In this document: piece by piece, positions 48,193 through 57,482 of the stretch
How the letters are laid out: the number at the start of each line of letters is the position of its first letter
Position numbering within the stretch: position 1 is the stretch's first letter
Source: Gillisia xinjiangensis
GTDB lineage: Bacteria > Bacteroidota > Bacteroidia > Flavobacteriales > Flavobacteriaceae
Assembly: GCF_046298265.1 (NCBI RefSeq)
Contig: NZ_JBKAHK010000002.1
Coordinates: 620,001 to 684,000 of the forward strand
Length of the DNA stretch: 64,000 nucleotides
Direction of reading: 5' to 3'
Translations under genes and position numbers: made by a program
Notes under the pieces: model-generated
Databases searched by the model: none
Seen by the model: only the letters and a program-made list of their open reading frames with translations
Told to the model about the DNA's origin: nothing

Positions 48193-49941
48193 TTATAATT
48201 TCACCTCGAGATGAAGTTCCTTGAGTTGTGCCTCATCCAGTTTGGCCGGAGCATCTATCATAATATCTCTGCCATTATTGTTTTTAGGGAATGCGATATA
48301 ATCCCGGATGGTCTCTTTTCCGTCCAATATAGCCACAAGCCTGTCAAAACCAAAAGCGACTCCCCCATGCGGAGGTGCGCCAAATTCAAAAGCATTCATC
48401 AAAAATCCGAACTGCTCCTTTGCCTCTTCAGGAGTGAAGCCCAAATAATCGAACATTTTTGCCTGGGTAGCCTTATCGTGGATCCTGATGGAACCACCGC
48501 CAATCTCATTTCCGTTGAGCACAAGATCATAGGCATTTGCCCTAACAGCTCCCGGATTGGTCTCCAGTAATTTGATATCTTCTGGTTTTGGGGAAGTAAA
48601 CGGGTGATGCATGGCGTGATAGCGATTAGTTTCCTCATCCCATTCCAAAAGTGGAAAATCCAGGACCCATAGCGGTGCGAATACATTTGGATCTCTCAAT
48701 CCTAACGCTGTTGCCAAGTGCATTCTAAGTGCACTCAACTGTGTTCTAACTTTATTGGTCTCACCGGACATTACAAGTATTAGATCTCCTGCCTTGGCTC
48801 CGGATAACTCTGCCCATCCCAAAAGATCCTCCTGAGAATAAAATTTATCTACCGAAGATTTTAAGCTTCCATCCTCGTTGTATTTAACCCAAATAAGGCC
48901 ATTTGCTCCAATTTGAGGTCGCTTTACCCAGGCTACGAGGTTGTCTATTTCTTTTCTGGTATAGGCTCCGGCGCCTGGTACGGCAATCCCAACAACCAAT
49001 TCCTGATCATCAAAAATTGGAAAGCCTTTACCTTTGGCAAGATCGTTCAATTCTGCAAATTCCATCCCGAATCGAATATCGGGCTTATCATTCCCATATT
49101 TCCGCATCGCTTCCGCATAGGTCATTCTAGGAAAAGAATCGATTTCAAATCCACTAATTTCTTTCAACAAATGTTTGGTAAGACCTTCAAAAGTGTTCAG
49201 GATATCTTCCTGTTGCACAAAGGCCATTTCACAATCGATTTGTGTGAATTCCGGCTGGCGATCTGCACGTAAATCCTCATCCCTGAAACATTTCACGATT
49301 TGGAAATATTTATCCATTCCTCCAACCATAAGAAGTTGTTTAAAGGTTTGGGGAGATTGTGGCAACGCGTAAAACTGACCTTCATTCATACGGCTTGGCA
49401 CCACAAAATCACGTGCTCCTTCCGGTGTTGATTTAATTAAATACGGAGTTTCAATTTCAATAAAACCCTGATTTGAAAGATAATTCCGTACCTGCATTCC
49501 CACTTTATGACGAAACATCAGGCTATCCTTTACAGGATTCCTTCTAATGTCAAGGTACCGGTATTTCATTCGGAGTTCCTCTCCGCCATCGGTATCATTT
49601 TCAATGGTGAAAGGAGGTGTTAAAGAAGCATTCAATAAGTGATATTCTGAAACAAGGATTTCAATATCACCGGTAGGAAGTTGTGGGTTTTTGGATTCCC
49701 TTTCAATTACCTTTCCTTTAACCTGTATTACATATTCACGCCCAAGTTGCGAAGCCTGCTCCATTAGTTCTTTAGAAGTGCGTTCCTCATCAAAAATAAG
49801 CTGGGTTATTCCATACCTGTCCCTAAGGTCTACCCACATCATAAATCCTTTGTCCCTAAGCTTCTGGACCCAACCTGAAAGGACCACTTCCTCTCCAATA
49901 TTTTCTGTTCTTAATTCACCACAAGTATGACTTCTGTACAT
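48193..49941 (-). CDS. aspS: Aspartyl-tRNA synthetase (bacterial type)
   Basis: 582 residues, class II. N-terminal OB anticodon-binding domain (residues 1-105: GWVQKLRDKGFMMWVDLRDRYG), catalytic domain with motif 2 region FRDEDLRADRQPEFTQIDCEM, the GAD insertion domain (about 280-400, GIAVPGAGAYTRKEID) found in bacterial AspRS, and C-terminal motif 3 with GVAFGFDRLVAIL. It charges tRNA-Asp. Single gene with promoter box TACTTTTG and its own terminator. Confidence 0.97.
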   Translation of the reverse strand: MYRSHTCGELRTENIGEEVVLSGWVQKLRDKGFMMWVDLRDRYGITQLIFDEERTSKELMEQASQLGREYVIQVKGKVIERESKNPQLPTGDIEILVSEYHLLNASLTPPFTIENDTDGGEELRMKYRYLDIRRNPVKDSLMFRHKVGMQVRNYLSNQGFIEIETPYLIKSTPEGARDFVVPSRMNEGQFYALPQSPQTFKQLLMVGGMDKYFQIVKCFRDEDLRADRQPEFTQIDCEMAFVQQEDILNTFEGLTKHLLKEISGFEIDSFPRMTYAEAMRKYGNDKPDIRFGMEFAELNDLAKGKGFPIFDDQELVVGIAVPGAGAYTRKEIDNLVAWVKRPQIGANGLIWVKYNEDGSLKSSVDKFYSQEDLLGWAELSGAKAGDLILVMSGETNKVRTQLSALRMHLATALGLRDPNVFAPLWVLDFPLLEWDEETNRYHAMHHPFTSPKPEDIKLLETNPGAVRANAYDLVLNGNEIGGGSIRIHDKATQAKMFDYLGFTPEEAKEQFGFLMNAFEFGAPPHGGVAFGFDRLVAILDGKETIRDYIAFPKNNNGRDIMIDAPAKLDEAQLKELHLEVKL

Positions 49942-49966
49942 ATTGATTTCTTGAAATTTTGAGAGG

Positions 49967-49974
49967 CAAAAGTA
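49967..49974 (-). promoter_or_regulatory. -7 promoter box (TACTTTTG) of aspS
   Basis: Matches TAnnTTTG on the minus strand, 25 bases before the aspS ATG. Confidence 0.5.
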
Positions 49975-50161
49975 AGAAGTTATGGTGGTTTCTAATGATT
50001 AAACCAGATAAAAAATACGTCCATTTTTGCATCAATTAATGGAAACTGAAAAATTCAGGAGAATTCATATTCGCTTCAATGTTAATTTAATGTTACCTAA
50101 ACATTGTTTAAATGTAAATTTTTAGTATATTAGTGAAGTAATAAATGAAAAAAATAAAGCT

Positions 50162-50521
50162 ATGAAAAATATAAAATCAATGTTGGTGGTAGTTGCCTTT
50201 CTGTTTAGTGTAACCCTGTCAGCGCAGGAAATTAAGCCTGAATTTGAAAAACAGGGAGATTTGATTAAAGGAACTTTTTATAATGAAGATGGTGGTGTTA
50301 GTCAGGAAGGGACTTATAAGGATGGGAAACTTCACGGAAAATGGATTTCTTATGACCAAAATGGTAAAAAGGTTGCCATGGCAAATTATGAGGAAGGAAT
50401 AAAAACCGGAAAATGGTTTTTCTGGTCCGCAGATCAATTAACGGAAGTGGATTATAGCAATAATTTAATCGCCGAAGTTACCAAATATGATTATAAAGGT
50501 ACTTTGGTGACAAGAAACTAA
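50162..50521 (+). CDS. Secreted MORN-repeat (YwqK-like) protein
   Basis: 119 residues. A signal peptide (MKNIKSMLVVVAFLFSVTLSAQ) is followed by MORN-type repeats: EGTYKDGKLHGKWISYDQNG, KKVAMANYEEGIKTGKWFFW and a degenerate third one. In databases such proteins are often labelled YwqK toxin-antitoxin antitoxins, but the secretion signal and lack of any toxin gene argue against that here. Short repeats of this kind are typical beta-rich surface or envelope proteins in flavobacteria. Single gene with a terminator. Confidence 0.8.
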   Translation: MKNIKSMLVVVAFLFSVTLSAQEIKPEFEKQGDLIKGTFYNEDGGVSQEGTYKDGKLHGKWISYDQNGKKVAMANYEEGIKTGKWFFWSADQLTEVDYSNNLIAEVTKYDYKGTLVTRN

Positions 50522-50540
50522 AACATTTTAAAGTAAATAT

Positions 50541-50577
50541 AGAAAACCCCGAAACCTTTTTGGTTTCGGGGTTTTCT
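50541..50577. terminator. Bidirectional terminator between the MORN gene and the RND operon
   Basis: Perfect 16-base stem AGAAAACCCCGAAACC with its reverse complement around a T loop. T runs occur on both strands. Serves the gene to the left (plus) and the RND permease (minus, stop at 50596). Confidence 0.85.
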
Positions 50578-50595
50578 ATTTATATAGCTTTAAGC

Positions 50596-53500
50596 CTACC
50601 TCATAGCCTTGAGTCTCTTCCGTGCGGTGCGTTTGTTGCGGATGCTAACCTTGGTCCTGTTCACCAAATAGAACATCACAGGCACGATGATCAATGTAAG
50701 GAAGGTGGCGAATAATAATCCGAAGATTACGGTCCAGGCCAATGGTCCCCAGAAAATTACATTATCCCCTCCAACATATATTCTAGGATCATAATCTGTA
50801 AACAGGCTGAAAAAGTCCACATTCAGTCCAACTGCCAGCGGGATCAATCCCAGAATTGTAGTAACGGCGGTTAATAAAACAGGGCGTAACCTGGATTTAC
50901 CTCCAGCAACAATAACGGTAAAGTATTCCTCACGGGTTAATAATTCATCAGGTTCATAGCCCAGGGCATCTTTTTTCCTGTCGATGAGCAACTGGGTATA
51001 ATCTATAAGTACAATGGCATTGTTCACTACGATTCCTGCAAGGGAAATAATTCCCATCATCGTCATAATAATGATAAAATCCATCTGGAAAATGACCATC
51101 CCAAGGAAAACGCCGGCTAAACTCAAAACTACCGCCATTAATATAATGATAGGTTTTGAAACCGAGTTGAACTGTGCAACCAGGATCAATAAGATACCTC
51201 CCAAAGCAAAGAGTAACGCTTTAAGAAGGAAGTCCATATTTTCGGCTTGTTTTTCCTGTTCTCCCGTAAATGCAAGGTTCGTATTGGCAGGCAGCTCATA
51301 ATTGTTCAAGGAAATTTTAAGTTGTTCAACAATTTCATTTCCATTATATCCCTCAAGCACGTTGGAATAAATAGTAATAACCCGCTTTAGGTCTTTTCTT
51401 TTTATCGAATTAAAAGCCGAAGTGGATTCTGTTTCAATAACAGAGGAAATTGGCACCTGTACCAGTTCCCCCGTATTTTGATCCCTAAAAGTTATAGGTT
51501 GGTTAAAGAGTGCATTCTCATCATATCTCGTGGCTTCATTAAAACGTACATTGATTTCATAATCATCGTCCCCATTCTTATAGGTAGAAACTTCTTCCCC
51601 GTAAATGGACCTTCTTAAAGTTTGTCCTACCGCAGAAGTAGAAACTCCAAGCTGCCCTGCTTTTTGCCTGTTTACACGTACATCAAGCTCCGATTTGGAC
51701 TTATTAACATCGATTTTTAATTCTTCAATTCCGGCAACATTCAGTTCCTGAATAAAAGAACGTACCTGTTCTGCCTGAGTGAGCAATTCTTCATAATTTT
51801 CTCCTTTTAATTCTATGTTAATGGGATATCCGGAAGGTGGGCCAGCAGCATCCTTTTCAACAATTATAGATGCTCCTGGAAAACCGTGAATTGCATCGCG
51901 TACTTCAGCCAAAACCGCGCTGCTTTTTACCCCGCGGCGCTCATTGAATTCCCGCATGGATAGGGTTACTTTCCCCTTGTGTGGGATATCGTTTTGCTGG
52001 CCACCATCGGTTTGTGGATTTCCAGCCCCAAGCCCAACCTGCGAAATCGCAGATTCTACCATATAATTATACCCGTTTTCATCCTCATACTTCCGGATCA
52101 CATCAAAGATTTTTTCCTCTACCTGTTTGGTAAGCTCATTGGTTTTTTCAATATCGGTTCCTTCCGGGTATTCGATATAAGTGATGATTTGGTTTGGCTG
52201 ATTTTCAGGAAAGAATAAAACATTTGGCTGAACCAAACCAACCAAAACAAACGAAAATATTAATAGGAGCAAGGTTCCGAAGAAGAAAACATAAGCTTTC
52301 TTTTTTCGAAGAGCGAATTTTAAAAACCCTTCATAGTTATTCTCAAGTTTTTTCAAAGCTTTGTACTGGAAATAGTCTACCCCTCTTGAAAGTACATATT
52401 TGTAAATCCAGAGCATAATCGCTCCAAAAATCATTAAGTTTCCAATGGCTCGCAGGCCACCAACATCTGCTATAAATCCGCCTATTAAAAAGATCAATCC
52501 CAGTACGGTAAGGATAATGCTAAAACGGATAAGCTTTCGTTTTGTGAATTCCTTTTCCTCGGTTTTCATAAACCTTGAGGTTAGCATAGAATTGATGATA
52601 AGAGCTACAAATAAGGAAGAGCCAAGGACGATTGAGAGCGTCATTGGGAAAATAACCATAAATTTACCGATAGTTCCGGGCCATAACCCCAATGGGAAAA
52701 AGGCTGCCAGGGTAGTTGCTGTAGATGCAATTATTGGCCAGGCAATCTCCCCAACACCTTGTTTTGCGGCTTTCAAACGCGGCATTCCATCATCCATAAG
52801 GGAATAAACATTTTCTACCACCACAATCCCATTATCCACCAACATCCCAAGTCCCATTACCAGTGCAAAAAGCACCATGGTATTAAGGGTAAAACCAAGG
52901 CTGGAAAGGATTATAAAAGATAAAAACATAGAAAGCGGGATCGCAAACCCAACGAACAATGCATTCCTGAAACCAAGGAAAAACATTAAAACCACCACCA
53001 CGAGAATTACACCGAAAATGATGTTGTTTACAAGGTCATCTACCTGACTTTGGGTTTTGGTGGATTGATCATTGGTTAGCGAAATTTCAAGATCTTCAGG
53101 AAGGTAGTTTTCCTGTTCTACGGCGATAATTTCTTTGATTTTATTCACCGCTTCAATCATATTGCTTCCGCTGCGCTTTTTTACATCCAGCATAACTACG
53201 GGCTCCCCATATTCCCGTGCAAAGGTTGTGGGATCCTTTTCCTGAAATCGTACAACTGCGATATCTTTTAGAAAAATGGTACCGCCGTCGCGTTTTACAA
53301 CAACATTGTTAAGTTCTTTTGGATCTTCTACCTCTCCAATAATGCGAATGTTTTTCTGAAAACTGTTGGAGATAATATTTCCTCCTGAAATGGTACGGTT
53401 TTCTGAACCAACCGCATTCACCACGTCGGTAAAACTCACCTTGGAAGCCGACATTTTATAGGGGTCTAATGCAATTTCCACTTCCATTTCCTCGGCTCCA

Positions 53501-54069
53501 CGAATGGTTGCTTCTTTTATTTCAGGAAGGATCTCGATCTTGTCCTGGAGATATTCAGCATAATCTTTTAATTGCTGAACGGTATAATCTCCCGTAAGAT
53601 TGATATTCAATATGGGCATTTCTTCTGAAAGATTCAGATCAAAAACATTGGGTTCTACCTTGGCGCCGTTATCCATTGTAGGCCAGGTAGTTTCTGCTTT
53701 TACAAGGTCCACTTTATCTTTAATCTTCTGCTTGGCAATATCTACTCCAATTTCATCGTCAAATTCAACAATAACCATGGAGTAATCCTGAAAAGTGGTA
53801 GAGGTTATCTCCTTTATTCCCGCCACATTATTGAATTCCTGTTCTAAAGGTTCTGTGATAAATTTCTCTACATCCTCTGCAGAGTTTCCAGGGTTCACAG
53901 AACTAACATATATTTTTGTTTCAATAATCTCAGGAAATGATTCCCGCGGCATGCTGTAGTAGGAAAGTAATCCACCCACCATTACTATAGCAATAATCAC
54001 GTAAACCGTCATCCTGTTATCTATGGCCCAGGATGCAATACCAAATTCTTTGTCTATCTTGTTACTCAT
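50596..54069 (-). CDS. RND efflux permease (HAE1/AcrB-like)
   Basis: 1157 residues, twelve membrane helices in the usual layout (helix 1 near 25-45, a large periplasmic loop, six helices from about 335, second loop, five helices at the end). Conserved features: GNSAEDVEKFITEPLEQE in the N-terminal porter region, LGMLVDNGIVVVENVYSLMDDGMPRLKAA in helix 4 (proton-relay Asp), and the C-terminal SLAGIVVNNAIVLIDY. It expels drugs or other amphiphilic compounds using the proton gradient. It is longer than AcrB (about 1050), with extra insertions. Last gene of the TetR-TolC-MFP-RND operon, 20 bases after the adaptor. Confidence 0.93.
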   Translation of the reverse strand: MSNKIDKEFGIASWAIDNRMTVYVIIAIVMVGGLLSYYSMPRESFPEIIETKIYVSSVNPGNSAEDVEKFITEPLEQEFNNVAGIKEITSTTFQDYSMVIVEFDDEIGVDIAKQKIKDKVDLVKAETTWPTMDNGAKVEPNVFDLNLSEEMPILNINLTGDYTVQQLKDYAEYLQDKIEILPEIKEATIRGAEEMEVEIALDPYKMSASKVSFTDVVNAVGSENRTISGGNIISNSFQKNIRIIGEVEDPKELNNVVVKRDGGTIFLKDIAVVRFQEKDPTTFAREYGEPVVMLDVKKRSGSNMIEAVNKIKEIIAVEQENYLPEDLEISLTNDQSTKTQSQVDDLVNNIIFGVILVVVVLMFFLGFRNALFVGFAIPLSMFLSFIILSSLGFTLNTMVLFALVMGLGMLVDNGIVVVENVYSLMDDGMPRLKAAKQGVGEIAWPIIASTATTLAAFFPLGLWPGTIGKFMVIFPMTLSIVLGSSLFVALIINSMLTSRFMKTEEKEFTKRKLIRFSIILTVLGLIFLIGGFIADVGGLRAIGNLMIFGAIMLWIYKYVLSRGVDYFQYKALKKLENNYEGFLKFALRKKKAYVFFFGTLLLLIFSFVLVGLVQPNVLFFPENQPNQIITYIEYPEGTDIEKTNELTKQVEEKIFDVIRKYEDENGYNYMVESAISQVGLGAGNPQTDGGQQNDIPHKGKVTLSMREFNERRGVKSSAVLAEVRDAIHGFPGASIIVEKDAAGPPSGYPINIELKGENYEELLTQAEQVRSFIQELNVAGIEELKIDVNKSKSELDVRVNRQKAGQLGVSTSAVGQTLRRSIYGEEVSTYKNGDDDYEINVRFNEATRYDENALFNQPITFRDQNTGELVQVPISSVIETESTSAFNSIKRKDLKRVITIYSNVLEGYNGNEIVEQLKISLNNYELPANTNLAFTGEQEKQAENMDFLLKALLFALGGILLILVAQFNSVSKPIIILMAVVLSLAGVFLGMVIFQMDFIIIMTMMGIISLAGIVVNNAIVLIDYTQLLIDRKKDALGYEPDELLTREEYFTVIVAGGKSRLRPVLLTAVTTILGLIPLAVGLNVDFFSLFTDYDPRIYVGGDNVIFWGPLAWTVIFGLLFATFLTLIIVPVMFYLVNRTKVSIRNKRTARKRLKAMR

Positions 54070-54089
54070 AGGAAATGAAATGGAGCTGC

Positions 54090-55253
54090 TTAATTTTTTA
54101 TTTTTACTTTTTGTAGATCACGTAAGTTCTTACCGCCTTCTGTGATCAAAATATCTCCGGGATTTAGGCCTTTAAGGATTTCTACAGATGCCCCATAGGA
54201 ATATCCGGTTTCTACCCGAACTCTTTTCGCCACTCCGGTAGAGTCGCTTTCAGGTTCCAGGATATAGACCAAACTCTCTCCCATCGAGTTTTTCTGAATG
54301 GTATTTTCCGGAATTATCACTGCATTTTCTGCCGAATAATCATTCAGTTTTACCGTTGCAATCAAGTTTGGTTTTACCAGGCCTCCCTCATTTGGAATTG
54401 CCACTTCTACTTGAAAAGTTCTGTTGTTTGGATTAATAAAATTCCCTACCTGTCTCACTTTTCCTTCAAACTGTTTTCCAATTGCCCCTATTTCAACAAT
54501 TACGGAAGTTCCTGTTTGTATCTGGTTCAAATAATTTTCCGGAACCGAAGCCTGAACGTACATATTGTCAAGATTCACCAATCTGAATAATTCATTTTGT
54601 CCAGGGGTAACTACCTGTCCCTGATCTGAAATCACTTCATCAATCACTCCGCTAAAAGGTGCTCTCACAGTGGTTTTTCCCAATTGAGATCGTAGTTGAT
54701 TTACGGAATTTTGGGCGGCTTCATAGGTTGTTTTAGCCTCCAGAAATTGAATTTCCGATCCGATATTCTGTTCCCATAACCTTTTTTGACGTTCGAAAGT
54801 GGTTTTGGCCAAAGAAGCCTGGGCCTCGATTTGCGCCAGTTGACTGGAAAGTCCGCCGTCATCAATTTTTGCCAGGACCTGGCCTTTTGTTACCCTATCA
54901 CCTTCTTTCACATAAACCCTGGTGAGCAATCCGGAATATTCAGGATAAATAAGGATATTTTCCTTTGTAGCCACCTCGCCCTGAACCTCTGTATAATGGT
55001 TGAAAATGGTGTCATTAACAATAACGGTGCTAATCAAAGGGTAATTTTTGTTTGGATCCAGTTTGTTTATTGCCGCATCCAATTTGTCTATTTTGGCAGT
55101 AAGTTCACTTTGCTGCTTGCTTAATTCTATCTTTTTGCTTTTTATAGTCTCAAGATCTTCGGTTTTTATAATTTCTTCGACGGATCTTTCTTCTGAATTT
55201 CCACAGGAAACTACAAACAGGCTTATAAACAACAGGCTTATTATTTTTTTCAT
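54090..55253 (-). CDS. RND efflux periplasmic adaptor (MFP) lipoprotein
   Basis: 387 residues. Start chosen at ATG 55253: MKKIISLLFISLFVVSCGN is a lipoprotein signal with lipobox VVSC. A longer form from 55307 would overlap the tolC end. The order is: coiled-coil hairpin half (TIKSKKIELSKQQSELTAKIDKLD), lipoyl half (TRVYVKEGDRVTKGQVLAKIDDG), long coiled coil (LAQIEAQASLAKTTFERQKRLW), second lipoyl half (VRAPFSGVIDEVISDQGQVV), and the beta-barrel/membrane-proximal part. It bridges the permease and the TolC-like channel. Confidence 0.9.
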   Translation of the reverse strand: MKKIISLLFISLFVVSCGNSEERSVEEIIKTEDLETIKSKKIELSKQQSELTAKIDKLDAAINKLDPNKNYPLISTVIVNDTIFNHYTEVQGEVATKENILIYPEYSGLLTRVYVKEGDRVTKGQVLAKIDDGGLSSQLAQIEAQASLAKTTFERQKRLWEQNIGSEIQFLEAKTTYEAAQNSVNQLRSQLGKTTVRAPFSGVIDEVISDQGQVVTPGQNELFRLVNLDNMYVQASVPENYLNQIQTGTSVIVEIGAIGKQFEGKVRQVGNFINPNNRTFQVEVAIPNEGGLVKPNLIATVKLNDYSAENAVIIPENTIQKNSMGESLVYILEPESDSTGVAKRVRVETGYSYGASVEILKGLNPGDILITEGGKNLRDLQKVKIKN

Positions 55254-55275
55254 AGCGTTTAATTGATCTGACTTT

Positions 55276-56643
55276 TTAATTTTCATCGGAATATTTTGAA
55301 GTATCAAGTAGGTTTTCCAGTGCTACTTTATTGGTTATTACATTTAACATAGATTGCAGCAACTCCTGCTGCGCAGAATATAACTGACGTTGGGCCTCGC
55401 TTAGTTCAAAACTGCTGGCGAGACCTTCAAAAAATTTAATCTGATTTTTGTTTTCAATCCTTTCTGAAAGTTCCAAATTTCGTTTTTGTGTTTGGTAATT
55501 CTCCAGGCTAAATTCGTAGTCGCTTTTTGCAGAATTAATTTCGAGCTGGACCATATTTTTGGTTTCTTCCAGCAGTAATACAGCCTGTTCATATTCAATT
55601 TTCTTTTGTTGGGTTTTGGCTCCCCGCAAACCGCTGCTAAAAATTGGAATGTTTAAACTTACCCCCAGTATAGACTGCGTGAAATATTCCTGACTATCTT
55701 TAAAAAAAGTAAATTCTTCGCTAAAGCCCTGAAAGCCGTAATTCACAAAACTTGTAAGCGTAGGCAAGGCTTTAGCCTGTTCCAGCCTCACAAATATTCT
55801 GGCAGACTCCGCCTGATTTTCAGCAATCCTAAAATCAATATTTTCTTCTACAGGAATTTCCCTTGCCAATAAACTAAGATCAAAATATTCCATCGCGAGC
55901 CCATCAAGATTTTCGGTTAAAGTAACTTCAGTGTCTACGGGCAGGCCAAGGGTGAGGTTGAGCATTTCAAAAGAAATGCCCTGCATACGCTCACTTCTGC
56001 TAAGGTTGTTTTTCAAGCCCAGCAAGGTTATCTCCAGCTGTTCCACATCCTCTTCTTCAGCAAGACCATTTTCAAATATTTTTTGAGTGTCGCGGTAATT
56101 TTTATCCAGGGTTTCAATATTTTTTTTAAGAATATTCACGCTTTCCTGGGATAACAGCACATTGCCATATGCATTGATAATAGCAAGTTTTACCTCCTGA
56201 TCTGTCTTTGTTTTTGCGTTTCTTGAAATTGCCAGCAGTGTTTTTACAGACTGTATCCCTACAATATAAGATGGATCAAAAATAAGTTGGTTCCAGGTGG
56301 CTGTACCGCTTAAATTTTGTTGAGTACCAAATCTAACAGGGACAAAGGTTCCCGGTTCACCTCCCGCAAGTTCTGCAGGAAGTAACGTGACCGGTTGCTT
56401 AAGTTGGTTTTGATAATCTATATTTCCCGAAATTTGCGGCAAACCCATGGCGATGATCTCCCATTTTTGCTTCAATGATTTTTCTATTTCTTTAGTAGAA
56501 ATTTGAGAGGAATAATTGTTTTTTAATCCGAATTCGACAGCCTGCTGCAGTGAGAAGGAATAGGATTTATTCGCTTCCAGCTCCTGGGCAAAAGACCCGA
56601 GGGTAAAAAACATGGCAATAATAAAAGTGCTTATTTTGTTCAT
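55276..56643 (-). CDS. TolC family outer-membrane efflux channel
   Basis: 455 residues with a signal peptide (MNKISTFIIAMFFTLGSFAQ). The TolC/OEP fold is visible as two helical-coil repeats: SLQQAVEFGLKNNYS near the start, and SAQQELLQSMLNVITNK and ELSEAQRQLYSAQQ towards the end, with alternating long helices and strands. Forms the outer-membrane duct for the RND pump. The start lies one base after the TetR stop, so the two are closely coupled. Confidence 0.9.
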   Translation of the reverse strand: MNKISTFIIAMFFTLGSFAQELEANKSYSFSLQQAVEFGLKNNYSSQISTKEIEKSLKQKWEIIAMGLPQISGNIDYQNQLKQPVTLLPAELAGGEPGTFVPVRFGTQQNLSGTATWNQLIFDPSYIVGIQSVKTLLAISRNAKTKTDQEVKLAIINAYGNVLLSQESVNILKKNIETLDKNYRDTQKIFENGLAEEEDVEQLEITLLGLKNNLSRSERMQGISFEMLNLTLGLPVDTEVTLTENLDGLAMEYFDLSLLAREIPVEENIDFRIAENQAESARIFVRLEQAKALPTLTSFVNYGFQGFSEEFTFFKDSQEYFTQSILGVSLNIPIFSSGLRGAKTQQKKIEYEQAVLLLEETKNMVQLEINSAKSDYEFSLENYQTQKRNLELSERIENKNQIKFFEGLASSFELSEAQRQLYSAQQELLQSMLNVITNKVALENLLDTSKYSDEN

Positions 56644-56644
56644 A

Positions 56645-57247
56645 TTAATGATCTGTTGGTAAAAATTCTTTTAAAGTCTTGAGTCCTTTTTCAGTAACAA
56701 TAGCCCGAAGGTGATATTCAAGGTATTTTTCATTAATTTCCTTAATAGAAAATTGTTCTGCGGGAAAAAGATCACTGCCTTTAATGGTAGACATGCCCAG
56801 AAAATAGATCTTGCCAATAAAATCTACAGGAATGTTTTCCCTGTATAATCCTTCTTTAATTCCTTTCTCAAGATTGTCGTTAATACTGCATTGCATGGTA
56901 TCAATATGATGGCTTTGAACAGACTTATATACCTTTGGGTAGTATTTTTGAAGCTGAAATTGAGGAGAAGATTTTTCGTCTTTTAAATGATGCATAACGA
57001 AATTTTTGATCTCAACCATTTCTACAATAGCATTTAATTCTTTTTGTTTTATTTTCTCGATTCCCTCATCGATCGAATTTAAAATGAACAGGGTGGAGGC
57101 TTGAACGAGCTTTGCTTTGTTTGGAAAATGAAAATAGATGGTTTTTTTTGAAATCCCCATCTCATTGGCCAAATCATCCATGGTCACGCTCTTAAAACCT
57201 AAATTCAGAAATAAATCTGCTGCCTTTTTAATGATTTCTTCTTTCAT
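56645..57247 (-). CDS. TetR family repressor of the RND efflux operon
   Basis: 200 residues. N-terminal helix-turn-helix: AADLFLNLGFKSVTMDDLANEMGISKKTIYFHFPNKAKLVQA (about 8-50). The C-terminal ligand domain is unconserved, as usual. As first gene of the operon it probably represses itself and the pump, with a drug or metabolite as inducer. A palindrome between its promoter and start (57278-57298) is a candidate operator. Confidence 0.88.
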   Translation of the reverse strand: MKEEIIKKAADLFLNLGFKSVTMDDLANEMGISKKTIYFHFPNKAKLVQASTLFILNSIDEGIEKIKQKELNAIVEMVEIKNFVMHHLKDEKSSPQFQLQKYYPKVYKSVQSHHIDTMQCSINDNLEKGIKEGLYRENIPVDFIGKIYFLGMSTIKGSDLFPAEQFSIKEINEKYLEYHLRAIVTEKGLKTLKEFLPTDH

Positions 57248-57277
57248 ATTCTAATCCCTTCAACAACTTGATTTCAC

Positions 57278-57298
57278 GCGAATTTCATCGAAATGCGC
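57278..57298. promoter_or_regulatory. Candidate TetR operator
   Basis: GCGAATTTC-ATC-GAAATGCGC: nine-base arms with one mismatch around a three-base spacer, 31 bases upstream of the repressor ATG and downstream of its -7 box. Size and position fit a TetR-type operator blocking transcription; not tested. Confidence 0.45.
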
Positions 57299-57362
57299 GA
57301 CATCTCCCACTTTTTTTGCGCCTCGTGCGACTGCGCAGGGTTTTTTTATTTTTCTGCGAGCG

Positions 57363-57370
57363 CAAAGGTA
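57363..57370 (-). promoter_or_regulatory. -7 promoter box (TACCTTTG) of the efflux operon
   Basis: Matches TAnnTTTG on the minus strand, about 115 bases upstream of the TetR ATG. The leader contains the palindrome and a T-rich segment. Confidence 0.5.
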
Positions 57371-57482
57371 CTTCAGGAAACTTTAAAAACCGAAAAAGTT
57401 TCCAATTATTTTTAAGGTTTAATTTAATTTTAGGAATATGAATTAGTGTCAATTATGGTATTTTAGCCGAAAATTTTAATTA

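Noticed and set aside
50162..50521. Reading the MORN protein as a YwqK antitoxin
   Set aside because: It has a signal peptide and no neighbouring toxin; the label comes from a loose family name.
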